Shown here in pieces: positions 19,893 to 28,595 of a stretch of 64,000 bases of DNA. Where the stretch lies: positions 62,001-126,000 of the forward strand of contig NZ_OCNJ01000011.1 in assembly GCF_900230255.1 (NCBI RefSeq), written 5' to 3'. Position 1 is the first letter of the stretch. Each line of letters starts with the position of its first letter. The notes under the pieces were generated by a model that was given only the letters and a program-made list of their open reading frames with translations, was not told the origin of the DNA and searched no databases. Source of the DNA: Caenispirillum bisanense. Its GTDB lineage: Bacteria > Pseudomonadota > Alphaproteobacteria > Rhodospirillales > Rhodospirillaceae. Position numbers and translations under genes: made by a program.

Positions 19893-21213
19893 GTTCCTGC
19901 GCACCCACTGGCGCAAGGCGCTGGTCCTGCCGCCCGTCCTGATCGCCGCCGGGGCCCTGGTCCTGGCCGTGCAGACCCGCCAGCCGCCGACGCGCGCCGC
20001 CGAGACCGAGATGGTGCGCGCCGTGCGCGTCATCGCCGCCCCCGCCCTCGACGTGGTGCCCAAGGCGACCGGCTTCGGCACGGTGGAGCCGGCCCGCGTG
20101 TGGCAGGCGGTGGCCGAGGTGTCGGGCCGCGTCGTCGCCCTGCACCCGGAGCTGGAGCGCGGCCAGGTGCTGGCGGCAGGGACGGAACTGATCCGCTTCG
20201 ACCCGGCCGACTACGAGCTGGCGCTGGCCCGCCTGGACGCCCAGCTGGCGGAACTCGACGCCCGCGAGCAGAGCACCCGCGACAGCCTCGCCATCGAGGA
20301 GCGGTCGGTGGCGGTGCTGCGCCGCGACCTCGCCCGCAAGCGCGACCTGCGCACCTCGGGCGCTGCCGCCGCCACGGCGGTGGATACGGCGGAACGTGCC
20401 CTGCTGGCCGGCGAGCAGCAGGTGCAGTCGCTGCGCACCACGCTCGCCCTGCTGCCGGCCCAGCGCAAGGCGTTGCAGGCGCAGGCCGATACCGCGAGCC
20501 TCGACCTCGCCCGCACGGTGGTGCGCGCGCCCTTCGACATGCGGGTGACGACGGTGAACGTGCAGGAGGGGCAATATGCCCAGCGCGGCACCACGCTGGC
20601 GTCCGGCGACGGCATCGCGACGGCCGAAGTGGCGGCGCAGGTGCCGCTGGCGCATCTGTTTCCGCTCATCCGCCGTGCCGACCAGCCGCTCGGCGCCGAT
20701 GTCGCCACCGTCTCGACCCGCATGGCCGAGGTCAGCGGCCTGCGCCCGGTGGTGCGGCTGCGGGCCGGCGAGCGGGTGGTGGAATGGCCGGCGGAAGTCT
20801 CGCGCATCGCCGAGGAAGTCGACCCGAAGACCCGCACCGTCGGCGTCATCGTCAGCGTCGCCGACCCCTACCGCACCGCCCAGCCGGGCGTCCGCCCACC
20901 GCTGACGCGCGGCATGTTCGTCGAGGTGGCGCTGTCGGGGGCACCGCACGAAGGCAAGATCGTGGTGCCGCGCCACGCCCTGCACCAGGGTCCGGCGGTC
21001 TACGTCGCCACGGCCGACGACCGCCTGGAGATCCGCCCCGTCACCGTCGCCTGGCAGCAGGGCGACATCGCCGTGCTGGCCGGCGGCGTCGCACCCGGCG
21101 AGCGGGTGGTGGTGAGCGACGTCATCCCCGCCATCGCCGGCCTGAAGCTGGCGGTCACCCCCGATCCCGACGCCCTGGCGGCGGTGACGGCCGCGGCGGG
21201 AGCGGCGCCATGA
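19885..21213 (+). CDS. RND efflux periplasmic adaptor (HlyD/MFP family)
   Basis: A 442-residue membrane-fusion protein that would link the inner-membrane pump to an outer-membrane channel. An N-terminal membrane anchor (ALVLPPVLIAAGALVLAV) is followed by a lipoyl-type half (VSGRVVALHPELERGQVLAAGTELIRFD), a helical hairpin (ALARLDAQLAELDAREQS to TAERALLAGEQQVQSLR), the second lipoyl half (TVVRAPFDMRVTTVNVQEGQYAQRGTTL) and the beta-barrel and membrane-proximal domains. It overlaps its neighbours on both sides. No outer-membrane channel gene is adjacent, so a shared TolC is likely. Confidence 0.92.
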   Translation: MREFLRTHWRKALVLPPVLIAAGALVLAVQTRQPPTRAAETEMVRAVRVIAAPALDVVPKATGFGTVEPARVWQAVAEVSGRVVALHPELERGQVLAAGTELIRFDPADYELALARLDAQLAELDAREQSTRDSLAIEERSVAVLRRDLARKRDLRTSGAAAATAVDTAERALLAGEQQVQSLRTTLALLPAQRKALQAQADTASLDLARTVVRAPFDMRVTTVNVQEGQYAQRGTTLASGDGIATAEVAAQVPLAHLFPLIRRADQPLGADVATVSTRMAEVSGLRPVVRLRAGERVVEWPAEVSRIAEEVDPKTRTVGVIVSVADPYRTAQPGVRPPLTRGMFVEVALSGAPHEGKIVVPRHALHQGPAVYVATADDRLEIRPVTVAWQQGDIAVLAGGVAPGERVVVSDVIPAIAGLKLAVTPDPDALAAVTAAAGAAP

Positions 21214-24200
21214 TCCGCTGGTTCGCCGCCCACCCGGTCGCCGCCAACCTTTTGATGCTCGCCTTCTTCGTCGTCGGCCTGTTCACCCTGCCGTCGCTGA
21301 AGCGCGAGACCTTCCCCGACATCGACCCCGACGAGGTGCAGATCCAGGCCGTCTACCGCGGCGCCTCGGCCGAGGACGTGGAGGACGCCGTCTGCCAGCG
21401 GGTGGAAGACGCGGTGGAAGGCGTCGAGGGACTGGACGAAACCCGCTGCGAGGCGCGCGAGGGCGTCGCCGTCGCCGTCGCCAAGATGATCGAGGGCACC
21501 GACCTCGACCGTTTCACCGACGACGTGCGCACCGCCGTGGACGCCATCGACGGCTTCCCGCCCGACGTCGAGCGGCCGACCATCAAGCAGCTCGGCCGCA
21601 TCGATTTCGTCGCCTCGGTCGCCCTCACCGGCCCCATGGGCGCCTCCGACCTGCGGTCCTATGCCGAAGCGGTGAAGGCGCGGGCCTTGCGCGTGCCGGA
21701 GCTGTCGCAGGTGACCATCCGCGGCTTCTCCGACCGCCAGTACCGCATCGAGGTTTCGGCGGACGCCCTGCGCCGCCACGGCCTGTCCATCACCGACGTC
21801 GCCGACGTGGTCGGCCGCCAGAGCCTCAACCTGCCCGGCGGCGTGGTGGAGACGGGCGCCGCCGACGTGCTGGTGCGGTTCGACGACGAACGGGTGACGC
21901 CGCAGCGGCTCGGCGATCTGGTGATCGTCGGCGGCGCGGCCGGCGGGCAGGTGCGGCTGGCCGACATCGCCACCATCACCGACGCCTTCGAGGCCGCCGA
22001 GAACCAGGTGATCTTCGAGGGCCGCCGCGCCGCCCTGCTGGAAATCGCCAAGACCCGCGACCAGGACAGCCTGGAGGTCATGGCGGCGCTGAACCGCTTC
22101 CTCGATGCCGAACGCGCCCGCGCGCCCGCCGGCGTCGACCTGACCGTGACGCTGGACGCTGCCTCCATCGTGGAAGACCGCCTGACCATGCTGCTGGAGA
22201 ACGGCGCCATGGGCCTCGCGCTGGTGTTTCTCAGCCTGTGGCTGTTCTTCAGCTTCCGCTACAGTTTCTGGGTCAGCATGGGGCTGCCGGTCAGCTTCTT
22301 CGGCACCTTCGCGCTGATGACGCTGTTCGGCCTGTCCATCGACATGATCACCATGGTAGGCCTGCTGATCGCGACCGGCCTGCTCATGGACGACGCCATC
22401 GTCATCGCCGAGAACGTCGCCGCCCACCTCGCCCGCGGCAAGAAACCTTTCGCCGCCGCGGTGGAGGGCACGAGGCAGGTGCTGCCGGGGGTGGTATCGT
22501 CGTTCCTCACCACGGTCTGCGTGTTCGGGGCGCTCGCCTTCATGGAAGGGCGCATCGGGCAGGTGATGAAGGTCATGCCCATCGTCCTCGTCATGACCCT
22601 CGCCGTCAGCCTCATCGAGGCCTTCCTCATCCTGCCGCACCACCTGGCCCATTCCCTCGGCCATATGGCGGCGAAGACGCCGTCGCGCTTCCGCGTGTGG
22701 TTCGAGGCGGCCTTCGAGGACTTCCGCCAGAACCGCCTCGGCGCCCTGGTGGACCGGGCGGTGACGTGGCGCTACCTCACCATCGGTATCATGATCGCCC
22801 TGCTGGTCGGCACCGGCGCCCTCATCGCCGGCGGCGCGGTGAAATTCCGCGCTTTCCCGGCCATCGAGGGCGACCTGGTGCAGGCGCGCATCCTGCTGCC
22901 GCAGGGCACGCCGCTGGCGCGTACCGAGCAGGTGGTGGAGCAGATCATCGCCGCCGGCCGCCGCATGGAGGCCGACTTCGCGCCCCGCCAGCCGGAGGGG
23001 CAGAGCCTGATCCGGCAGGTGACGGTGCAGTACAACACCAACACCGACGCCTACGAGACCGGACCGCACGTCGCCACGGTGACGCTCGACCTGCTGTCGT
23101 CGCAGGTGCGCGACGCCCCCATGGCCGAGGTCATCAACCGCTGGCGCGAGCAGGTGGGCAGCCTGCCCGACGTGATCGGCCTCAAGTTCGCCGAACGTCA
23201 GCTCGGCCCCGGCGGGCGGGCCATCGACATCCGCCTGAAGGGCGAAGACCTGGACGAACTGAAGGCCGCCGCCCTCGACCTGCGCCACTGGCTCGGCGGC
23301 TATGCCGGCGTGCTCGACTTGTCCGACGACCTGCGGCCCGGCAAGCCGGAAATGCGCCTGACCCTGCAGGAGGGCGCGGTGCCGCTCGGCGTCACCGGCC
23401 GCACCATCGCCGCCCAGCTGCGCGGCGCCTTCCAGGGTACCCAGGTGACAGAGGTGCAGCAGGGCGGCGAAACCTGGGAGATCCAGGTAATGCTTGCCGA
23501 GGCCGACCGCGACAGCCTGGCCGACCTCGACACCTTCGCCGTCATGCTGCCCGATGGCACGCAGGTGCCACTGGCGAGCGTCGCCGACGTGGTGGTCGAT
23601 CGCGGCTACGCCCGCATCCACCGTGTCGACGGCCGCCGCACCGTCACGGTACAGGGCGAGGTCGACAGCGCCGTCGCCAATGCCGCCGAGATCGTCGCCG
23701 ACACCCGCGCCCGCTTCCTGCCGACGCTCGCCGAACGCTACCCCGACGTCACCGTCGACTTCGAGGGCCAGGCCAAGGAAGGCTCGACCACCGGCAAGTC
23801 GGTGTTGCGCAACTTCGTCGTCGGCCTCATCGGCATCTACATGCTGCTGGCGCTGCAGTTCCGCAGCTATCTGGAGCCGGTGGTGGTGATGGCGGCCATT
23901 CCGCTGGCCCTGGTCGGCGCCGTGTTCGGCCACCTGATCCAGGGGCTGGAGATGTCCATGCCGAGCATGGTCGGCATGGCGGCGCTGGCGGGCGTGGTGG
24001 TCAACGACACCATCCTCATCGTCATGTTCATCAAGGAACACCGCGCCGCCGGCCTGCCGACGGCGGAAGCCGCCCGCATGGCGGCGCGGGCGCGGTTCCG
24101 GGCGATCCTGCTGACCTCGCTCACCACCGTGGCGGGCCTTTTGCCCCTGCTGCTGGAAAAGAGCCTGCAGGCGCAGGTGCTGATCCCGCTGGCGACTTCG

Positions 24201-24374
24201 CTCGCCTTCGGGCTGGCCTCGGCGACGGTGCTGGCGCTGTTCCTGGTGCCGGCGCTCTACACCATCCTCGACGACTTCCGCCTCGACCCGGCGGCGGTGG
24301 AGCCGGACCCGGAAACCGCCGTCCTGCACGGCGAGTCGGCGCCGGCGGAAGCGGGCGGCCGGGCGGCGGAATAG
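21210..24374 (+). CDS. RND-family efflux transporter permease
   Basis: A 1054-residue inner-membrane pump with the 12-helix, two-large-loop RND layout. It opens MIRWFAAHPVAANLLMLAFFVVG and has the porter-domain sequence KRETFPDIDPDEVQIQAVYRGAS typical of the AcrB-like branch lacking tight drug specificity. The fourth helix reads GLLIATGLLMDDAIVIAENVA, with the paired aspartates needed for proton translocation. The second half repeats the pattern (GMAALAGVVVNDTILIVMFI). The start overlaps the adaptor stop by four bases. The substrate cannot be predicted; relatives export organic acids, lipids or drugs. Confidence 0.93.
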   Translation: MIRWFAAHPVAANLLMLAFFVVGLFTLPSLKRETFPDIDPDEVQIQAVYRGASAEDVEDAVCQRVEDAVEGVEGLDETRCEAREGVAVAVAKMIEGTDLDRFTDDVRTAVDAIDGFPPDVERPTIKQLGRIDFVASVALTGPMGASDLRSYAEAVKARALRVPELSQVTIRGFSDRQYRIEVSADALRRHGLSITDVADVVGRQSLNLPGGVVETGAADVLVRFDDERVTPQRLGDLVIVGGAAGGQVRLADIATITDAFEAAENQVIFEGRRAALLEIAKTRDQDSLEVMAALNRFLDAERARAPAGVDLTVTLDAASIVEDRLTMLLENGAMGLALVFLSLWLFFSFRYSFWVSMGLPVSFFGTFALMTLFGLSIDMITMVGLLIATGLLMDDAIVIAENVAAHLARGKKPFAAAVEGTRQVLPGVVSSFLTTVCVFGALAFMEGRIGQVMKVMPIVLVMTLAVSLIEAFLILPHHLAHSLGHMAAKTPSRFRVWFEAAFEDFRQNRLGALVDRAVTWRYLTIGIMIALLVGTGALIAGGAVKFRAFPAIEGDLVQARILLPQGTPLARTEQVVEQIIAAGRRMEADFAPRQPEGQSLIRQVTVQYNTNTDAYETGPHVATVTLDLLSSQVRDAPMAEVINRWREQVGSLPDVIGLKFAERQLGPGGRAIDIRLKGEDLDELKAAALDLRHWLGGYAGVLDLSDDLRPGKPEMRLTLQEGAVPLGVTGRTIAAQLRGAFQGTQVTEVQQGGETWEIQVMLAEADRDSLADLDTFAVMLPDGTQVPLASVADVVVDRGYARIHRVDGRRTVTVQGEVDSAVANAAEIVADTRARFLPTLAERYPDVTVDFEGQAKEGSTTGKSVLRNFVVGLIGIYMLLALQFRSYLEPVVVMAAIPLALVGAVFGHLIQGLEMSMPSMVGMAALAGVVVNDTILIVMFIKEHRAAGLPTAEAARMAARARFRAILLTSLTTVAGLLPLLLEKSLQAQVLIPLATSLAFGLASATVLALFLVPALYTILDDFRLDPAAVEPDPETAVLHGESAPAEAGGRAAE

Positions 24375-24437
24375 GCGGCGGCCGGTCGGGCGCGGCGGCG
24401 ACTCCGCGGCCCTCCGGCCGTTCCGCAGCGCAGCGAC

Positions 24438-24461
24438 GAAAACGTTTGCGCAAACGTTTTC
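24438..24461. promoter_or_regulatory. Perfect 24-bp LacI-type operator, presumed RbsR site
   Basis: Twelve bases, GAAAACGTTTGC, are followed immediately by their exact reverse complement (centre between 24449 and 24450). The AACGTTT core with a central CG is the pattern bound by LacI-family repressors such as RbsR and PurR. It lies 49 bp upstream of rbsD, overlapping where the ribose operon promoter must be. The rbsR gene in the same operon is the obvious cognate. Confidence 0.85.
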
Positions 24462-24509
24462 CCGGTGGCATGGTGAACCCTGGTAGGCGCGCCGGGAGGA
24501 ACCTGAGCC

Positions 24510-24929
24510 ATGAAGAAGACCGGCCTTCTCAACCCCGCTATGTCCCATGTGATCGCGTCCATGGGCCATACTGACGGACTGGTCGTTTGCGATGCCGGGC
24601 TGCCCATCCCCGAGGGCCCGGAGCGTATCGACGTGGCGGTTTCTCCCGGCGTCCCCTCCTTCCTCCAGGTGCTGGAGGCGGTGGGCGGCGAGCTGCAGAT
24701 CGAACGCGCCATCATCGCCGGCGAGTTCGAGCACGGCGGCCGCGGCCTCTATCCGGACGTCATGGAGCTGCTGCGCACCATCGGCGAGGCGCAAGGGCGC
24801 GAAATCCCCGTCGAGCGCGTCAGCCACGAGGACTTCAAGCTGCGCACCGCGTCGGCGCGTGCCATCATTCGCACGGGCGAGTGCACGCCCTATGCGAATC
24901 TGATCCTCTTTTCCGGCGTCACCTTTTGA
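24510..24929 (+). CDS. rbsD: D-ribose pyranase
   Basis: A 139-residue RbsD, which converts beta-pyranose to furanose forms of ribose so ribokinase can use it. It matches the family along its length: MKKTGLLNPAMSHVIASMGHTDGLVVCDAGLPIPEGP, with the catalytic His20-Asp22 in GHTD, GVPSFLQVLEAV, HEDFKLRT and the C-terminal RTGECTPYANLILFSGVTF. GGGAGGA precedes the ATG. First gene of rbsDACBRK. Confidence 0.97.
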   Translation: MKKTGLLNPAMSHVIASMGHTDGLVVCDAGLPIPEGPERIDVAVSPGVPSFLQVLEAVGGELQIERAIIAGEFEHGGRGLYPDVMELLRTIGEAQGREIPVERVSHEDFKLRTASARAIIRTGECTPYANLILFSGVTF

Positions 24930-24962
24930 CGTGACGCGTCCTGCCCACTTCGGAGGCCGGCC

Positions 24963-26459
24963 ATGACGACGCCGCTCCTCGACCTGCACGGCATTTCCAA
25001 GACCTTCGGGCCCGTCCGCGTGCTCGACCGCGTCGACCTGACCGCCCTGCCCGGCCGCGTGCTGGCGCTGGTGGGCGAGAACGGCGCCGGCAAGTCGACG
25101 CTCATGAAGATCGTCACCGGCATCTATCATCCCGACGAGGGCGGCGAGATCCGCTTCGAGGGCCAGCCGGTGCGCTTCACCAACCCGCGCCAGGCCATGG
25201 ACGCCGGCATCGCCATCATCCACCAGGAACTGAACCTGCTGCCCGGCCTCTCGGTGGCGGAAAACATGTTCCTCGGCCGCGAGCCGCGCGGCCCCTTCGG
25301 CCTGATCGACTGGCGCACCATGCGCGAGCGGGCGCGCGCGCTGCTGCACCGCCTGAAGCAGGACCACATCGACCCGGCGTGGCCGGTCGGGCGCCTCGGC
25401 GTCGGCGCCCAGCAGATGGTGGAGATCGCGCGCGCCCTGTCGCTCGACGCCGAAGTCATCATCATGGACGAGCCGACCGACGCCCTGACCGACGTCGAGA
25501 CGCAGATCCTGTTCGAGGCGATCCGCGGCCTGAAGGCCGACGGCAAGGCCATCATCTACATCAGCCACCGCCTGGGCGAGATCTTCTCCCAGTGCGACGA
25601 CGTCGCCGTGCTGCGCGACGGCGGCATGGTCCACACCGGCCCGGTCGCGGAGTTGACCGAGGCGCAGCTGATCCACCACATGGTCGGCCGTGACATCACC
25701 GACCAGTACCCCTACGTGCCCGCCGAGGCCGGCCCGGTGCGGCTCGCCGTCACCGACCTGACGGCCGAGGGAGTCGCCGGCGTCTCCTTCGAGGCGCGGG
25801 CCGGCGAGGTGGTGGGCTTCGCCGGCCTCATGGGCGCCGGCCGCACCGAACTGGCGCGCGCCATCTACGGCGCCAACCGCATCTGGACCGGCACCGTCCT
25901 GCTCGACGGCGCGCCGGTGCGGCTGAAGAGCCCGCGCGACGGCGTGCGCGCCGGCATCGCCTATGTCACCGAGGACCGCAAGGCCGACGGCCTGATCCAG
26001 CCCCACTCCATCCGCTTCAACATGGCGCTCGGCAGCCTCGGCCGCCTGTGCCGCGCCGGCGGGGTGGTGGACCGCGACCGCGAACGCTCCGCCGTCGCCG
26101 AATACATGCGCGTCTTCGCCGTCAAGGCGCCCGACATGGACGCAGCCGTGCAGACCCTGTCGGGCGGCAACCAGCAGAAGGTGTCGCTCGCCAAGTCGCT
26201 GCTGGCGCAGCCCCGCGTCGTCATCCTCGACGAGCCGACGCGCGGCGTCGACGTCGGGGCGCGGCGGGAAATCTACCAGCTCGTCAACCAGTTGAAGGCC
26301 CAGGGCCTGTGCGTGCTTCTCATGTCGTCGGACATGCCGGAGCTGCTGGGCCTGTCGGACCGCATCCTGGTGCTGTCCCACGGCCGCGTCACGGGCACCT
26401 TCGCCCACGGCGAGGCGACGCAGGAGAGCATCATGGAACGCGCCGTCGCCGTTCCCTGA
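24963..26459 (+). CDS. rbsA: Ribose ABC transporter ATP-binding protein
   Basis: A 498-residue double ATPase. The first domain has Walker A GENGAGKST, the GVGAQQMVEIARALS signature region and IIMDEPTDAL; the second lacks a canonical Walker A (GLMGAGRTE), as usual for RbsA-type proteins, but has LSGGNQQKVSLAKSLL and VVILDEPTRGVDVGA. It would power ribose import with RbsC and RbsB at the inner membrane. It starts 33 bp after rbsD and is followed by rbsC after 14 bp. Confidence 0.96.
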   Translation: MTTPLLDLHGISKTFGPVRVLDRVDLTALPGRVLALVGENGAGKSTLMKIVTGIYHPDEGGEIRFEGQPVRFTNPRQAMDAGIAIIHQELNLLPGLSVAENMFLGREPRGPFGLIDWRTMRERARALLHRLKQDHIDPAWPVGRLGVGAQQMVEIARALSLDAEVIIMDEPTDALTDVETQILFEAIRGLKADGKAIIYISHRLGEIFSQCDDVAVLRDGGMVHTGPVAELTEAQLIHHMVGRDITDQYPYVPAEAGPVRLAVTDLTAEGVAGVSFEARAGEVVGFAGLMGAGRTELARAIYGANRIWTGTVLLDGAPVRLKSPRDGVRAGIAYVTEDRKADGLIQPHSIRFNMALGSLGRLCRAGGVVDRDRERSAVAEYMRVFAVKAPDMDAAVQTLSGGNQQKVSLAKSLLAQPRVVILDEPTRGVDVGARREIYQLVNQLKAQGLCVLLMSSDMPELLGLSDRILVLSHGRVTGTFAHGEATQESIMERAVAVP

Positions 26460-26473
26460 GGAAGGACCGTGCC

Positions 26474-27481
26474 ATGACCACCGCCACGCCCCAGCGCACC
26501 GACGAGCGCCGCACCGTCCCCCCGAAATCCCAGGGCAACCCGGCGCTGCGCTTCCTCGCCGCCAACAAGTCGCTGGTCGGACTGATCCTGCTGATGGCCA
26601 TCGTGTCGGCCGTCAGCCCGAACTTCCTGACCTTCGACAACCAGATGAACATCCTGCGGCAGACGTCGATCAACGCGATCATCGCCTGCGGCATGACCTT
26701 CGTCATCCTCACCGCCGGCATCGACCTGTCGGTCGGCTCGGTGCTGGCCTTCACCGGCGCGGTCTGCGCCAGCCTGGTCGGCGGCGACACCAGCCTGTGG
26801 ATCGCCCTGCCGGCGACGCTCGCGCTGGGCGCGGCGCTGGGGGCCGCCAACGGCGCGGTGATCGCGCTCGGCGGCGTGCAGCCCTTCATCGCGACGCTGG
26901 TCAGCATGACCGTGCTGCGCGGCGCGACGCTGGTCTATACCGACGGCCGCCCCATCGGCACCATCGACGGCCAGGGCGCCGACGCCTTCTGGGCCATCGG
27001 CGGCGAGTACGTCTTCGGCGTGCCGGTGCCGGTGCTGATTTCCGCCGTCGTCTTCATCGTGTGCTGGTTCGTGCTGTCGCGCGTGCGCTTCGGCCGCTAC
27101 GTCTACGCCGTCGGCGGCAACGAGCAGGTGACGCGCCTCGCCGGCATCGACATCACCGCCGTGAAGATCGCCGTCTATGCCGTCTCGGGCCTGCTCGCGG
27201 CGCTGGCCGGCGTCATCCTGACCGCCCGCCTGGAAAGCGCCCAGCCGACCGCCGGCACCGCCTACGAGCTGGACGCCATCGCCGCCGTCGTGCTCGGCGG
27301 CACCAGCCTCATGGGCGGGCGCGGGCACATCTTCGGCACCCTGGTGGGCGCCCTCATCATCGGTGTCCTCAACAATGCGCTCAATCTGATGGAGGTCTCG
27401 TCCTACTACCAGATGATCGCCAAGGGCGCCGTCATCCTGCTGGCCGTCCTGGTGGACAGCCGCGGCAAGAGTTCGAGTTGA
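26474..27481 (+). CDS. rbsC: Ribose ABC transporter permease
   Basis: A 335-residue permease of the BPD_transp_2 family, with about ten membrane segments. Landmarks include TSINAIIACGMTFVILTAGIDLSVGSVLAFTGAV, GVQPFIATLVSMTVLRGATLVYTDGRPI, VGGNEQVTRLAGIDI (the cytoplasmic loop docking on RbsA) and AIAAVVLGGTSLMGGRGHIFGTLVGALIIGVL. It forms the inner-membrane channel. The start at 26474 gives a short polar N-terminal tail, as in homologues. Confidence 0.96.
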   Translation: MTTATPQRTDERRTVPPKSQGNPALRFLAANKSLVGLILLMAIVSAVSPNFLTFDNQMNILRQTSINAIIACGMTFVILTAGIDLSVGSVLAFTGAVCASLVGGDTSLWIALPATLALGAALGAANGAVIALGGVQPFIATLVSMTVLRGATLVYTDGRPIGTIDGQGADAFWAIGGEYVFGVPVPVLISAVVFIVCWFVLSRVRFGRYVYAVGGNEQVTRLAGIDITAVKIAVYAVSGLLAALAGVILTARLESAQPTAGTAYELDAIAAVVLGGTSLMGGRGHIFGTLVGALIIGVLNNALNLMEVSSYYQMIAKGAVILLAVLVDSRGKSSS

Positions 27482-27494
27482 TTATTGCCCTCGG

Positions 27495-27534
27495 GCGGCG
27501 GGCGGGCGCTCCTCGCGCCCTTGCCTCCCGCCGC
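27495..27534 (+). other. Imperfect GC-rich hairpin between rbsC and rbsB
   Basis: GGGCGC-TCCTC-GCGCCC (27504-27520) is nested inside GCGGCGGG (27495-27502) and CCCGCCGC (27527-27534). With no T run it is unlikely to end transcription. Stem-loops downstream of permease genes often protect part of the message and help raise binding-protein levels. Confidence 0.4.
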
Positions 27535-27550
27535 TCGCGTGGCGCCGGCG

Positions 27551-27602
27551 CGGTCGCGCCGGATGTTGGCCCAAGGCGGTCACGCCGGATGTTCGTCCAA
27601 GA
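27551..27602 (+). repeat. 26-bp imperfect tandem repeat, two copies
   Basis: Copy one (27551-27576) and copy two (27577-27602) begin CGGTCGCGCCGGATGTT and CGGTCACGCCGGATGTT, and agree at 22 of 26 positions. They are directly abutting and end 32 bp before rbsB. Too short to suggest a coding origin; role unknown. Confidence 0.6.
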
Positions 27603-27634
27603 ATGAAACTGAACCGGGAAAGGTAGGTGTCATC

Positions 27635-28516
27635 ATGCGTAAGACCCTGACGATGGCCGTTGCGGCCGTGGCGCTGCTCGGCTCGACCATGGCGGCGGAA
27701 GCCGCCGACAAGATGGCCCTCGTGGTCTCCACCCTGAACAACCCGTTCTTCGTCACCCTGAAGGACGGCGCCGAGGCCAAGGCCAAGGCGCTCGGCTACG
27801 ATCTGCTGGTGCTCGACAGCCAGAACGATCCGGCCAAGGAACTGGCCAACGTCGAGGACGTGGTGAACAAGGACATCAAGGTCCTGCTCATCAACCCGAC
27901 CGATTCCGACGCCGTGCGCTCGGCCGTGCGCGCCGCCAACCGCGCCGACGTGCCGGTGGTGACCCTCGACCGCGCCGCCAACGGCGGCAAGGTGGCCGGG
28001 CACATCGCCTCCGACAACGTGGCGGGCGGCGAGATGGCCGGCCAGCTCATCGTCGACCTGCTCGGCGGCAAGGGCAAGGTGGTGGAACTGCAGGGCGTGC
28101 CCGGCACCTCGGCCGCCCGCGACCGCGGCCAGGGCTTCCACAACGTCGTCGACAAGGTCGAGGGCATCCAGGTGGTCGCCAGCCAGCCGGCCGACTTCGA
28201 CCGCACCAAGGGCCTGAACGTCATGGAGAACATCCTCCAGGCGCAAAGCGAGATCGACGCCGTCTTCGCCCACAACGACGAGATGGCGCTGGGCGCCCTG
28301 AAGGCCATCCAGGCTTCCGGCCGCGACATCAAGGTGGTCGGCTTCGACGGCACCGACGACGGCGTCGCCGCCGTGAAGGCTGGCACCATGGCCGCCACCG
28401 TCGCCCAGCAGGCCGGCAAGATCGGCGAGATGGGCGTCGAGACCGCCGCCAAGGTCGCCAAGGGCGAGAGCGTGCCCGAGTACACGCCGGTTCCCCTGCA
28501 GGTGATTCAGAAGTAA
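27635..28516 (+). CDS. rbsB: Ribose-binding periplasmic protein
   Basis: A 293-residue type-1 periplasmic binding protein. The signal peptide ends at AAEAADK; the mature start [29 protein letters not shown] and blocks [38 protein letters not shown] and [17 protein letters not shown] are those of RbsB, including ligand-contact Asn and Arg/Asp positions. Captures ribose and delivers it to RbsAC. It is separated from rbsC by 153 bp containing a hairpin and a tandem repeat, and is followed by a strong hairpin before rbsR. Confidence 0.97.
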   Translation: MRKTLTMAVAAVALLGSTMAAEAADKMALVVSTLNNPFFVTLKDGAEAKAKALGYDLLVLDSQNDPAKELANVEDVVNKDIKVLLINPTDSDAVRSAVRAANRADVPVVTLDRAANGGKVAGHIASDNVAGGEMAGQLIVDLLGGKGKVVELQGVPGTSAARDRGQGFHNVVDKVEGIQVVASQPADFDRTKGLNVMENILQAQSEIDAVFAHNDEMALGALKAIQASGRDIKVVGFDGTDDGVAAVKAGTMAATVAQQAGKIGEMGVETAAKVAKGESVPEYTPVPLQVIQK

Positions 28517-28529
28517 AACCTGCCCACGT

Positions 28530-28562
28530 GGGTGGGGCGCGGCTTCCGGCGGCGCCCCACCC
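28530..28562 (+). terminator. Strong hairpin between rbsB and rbsR, no T run
   Basis: GGGTGGGGCGC (28530-28540) pairs perfectly with GCGCCCCACCC (28552-28562) across an 11-base loop. It is not followed by a T tract, so it is more likely an mRNA-stabilising or attenuating element that lowers rbsRK expression relative to rbsB than a full terminator. Confidence 0.55.
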
Positions 28563-28595
28563 GCCTCCTCTGTCCCACCGCCCGGAACCCAGGCC

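Noticed and set aside
21000-26408. A minus-strand open frame of about 1800 codons across the RND and ribose genes
   Set aside because: It is antisense to well-supported rbs and RND genes; the composition is His/Asp/Gly-rich, as expected of a reverse frame in GC-rich DNA, and no domain is visible.
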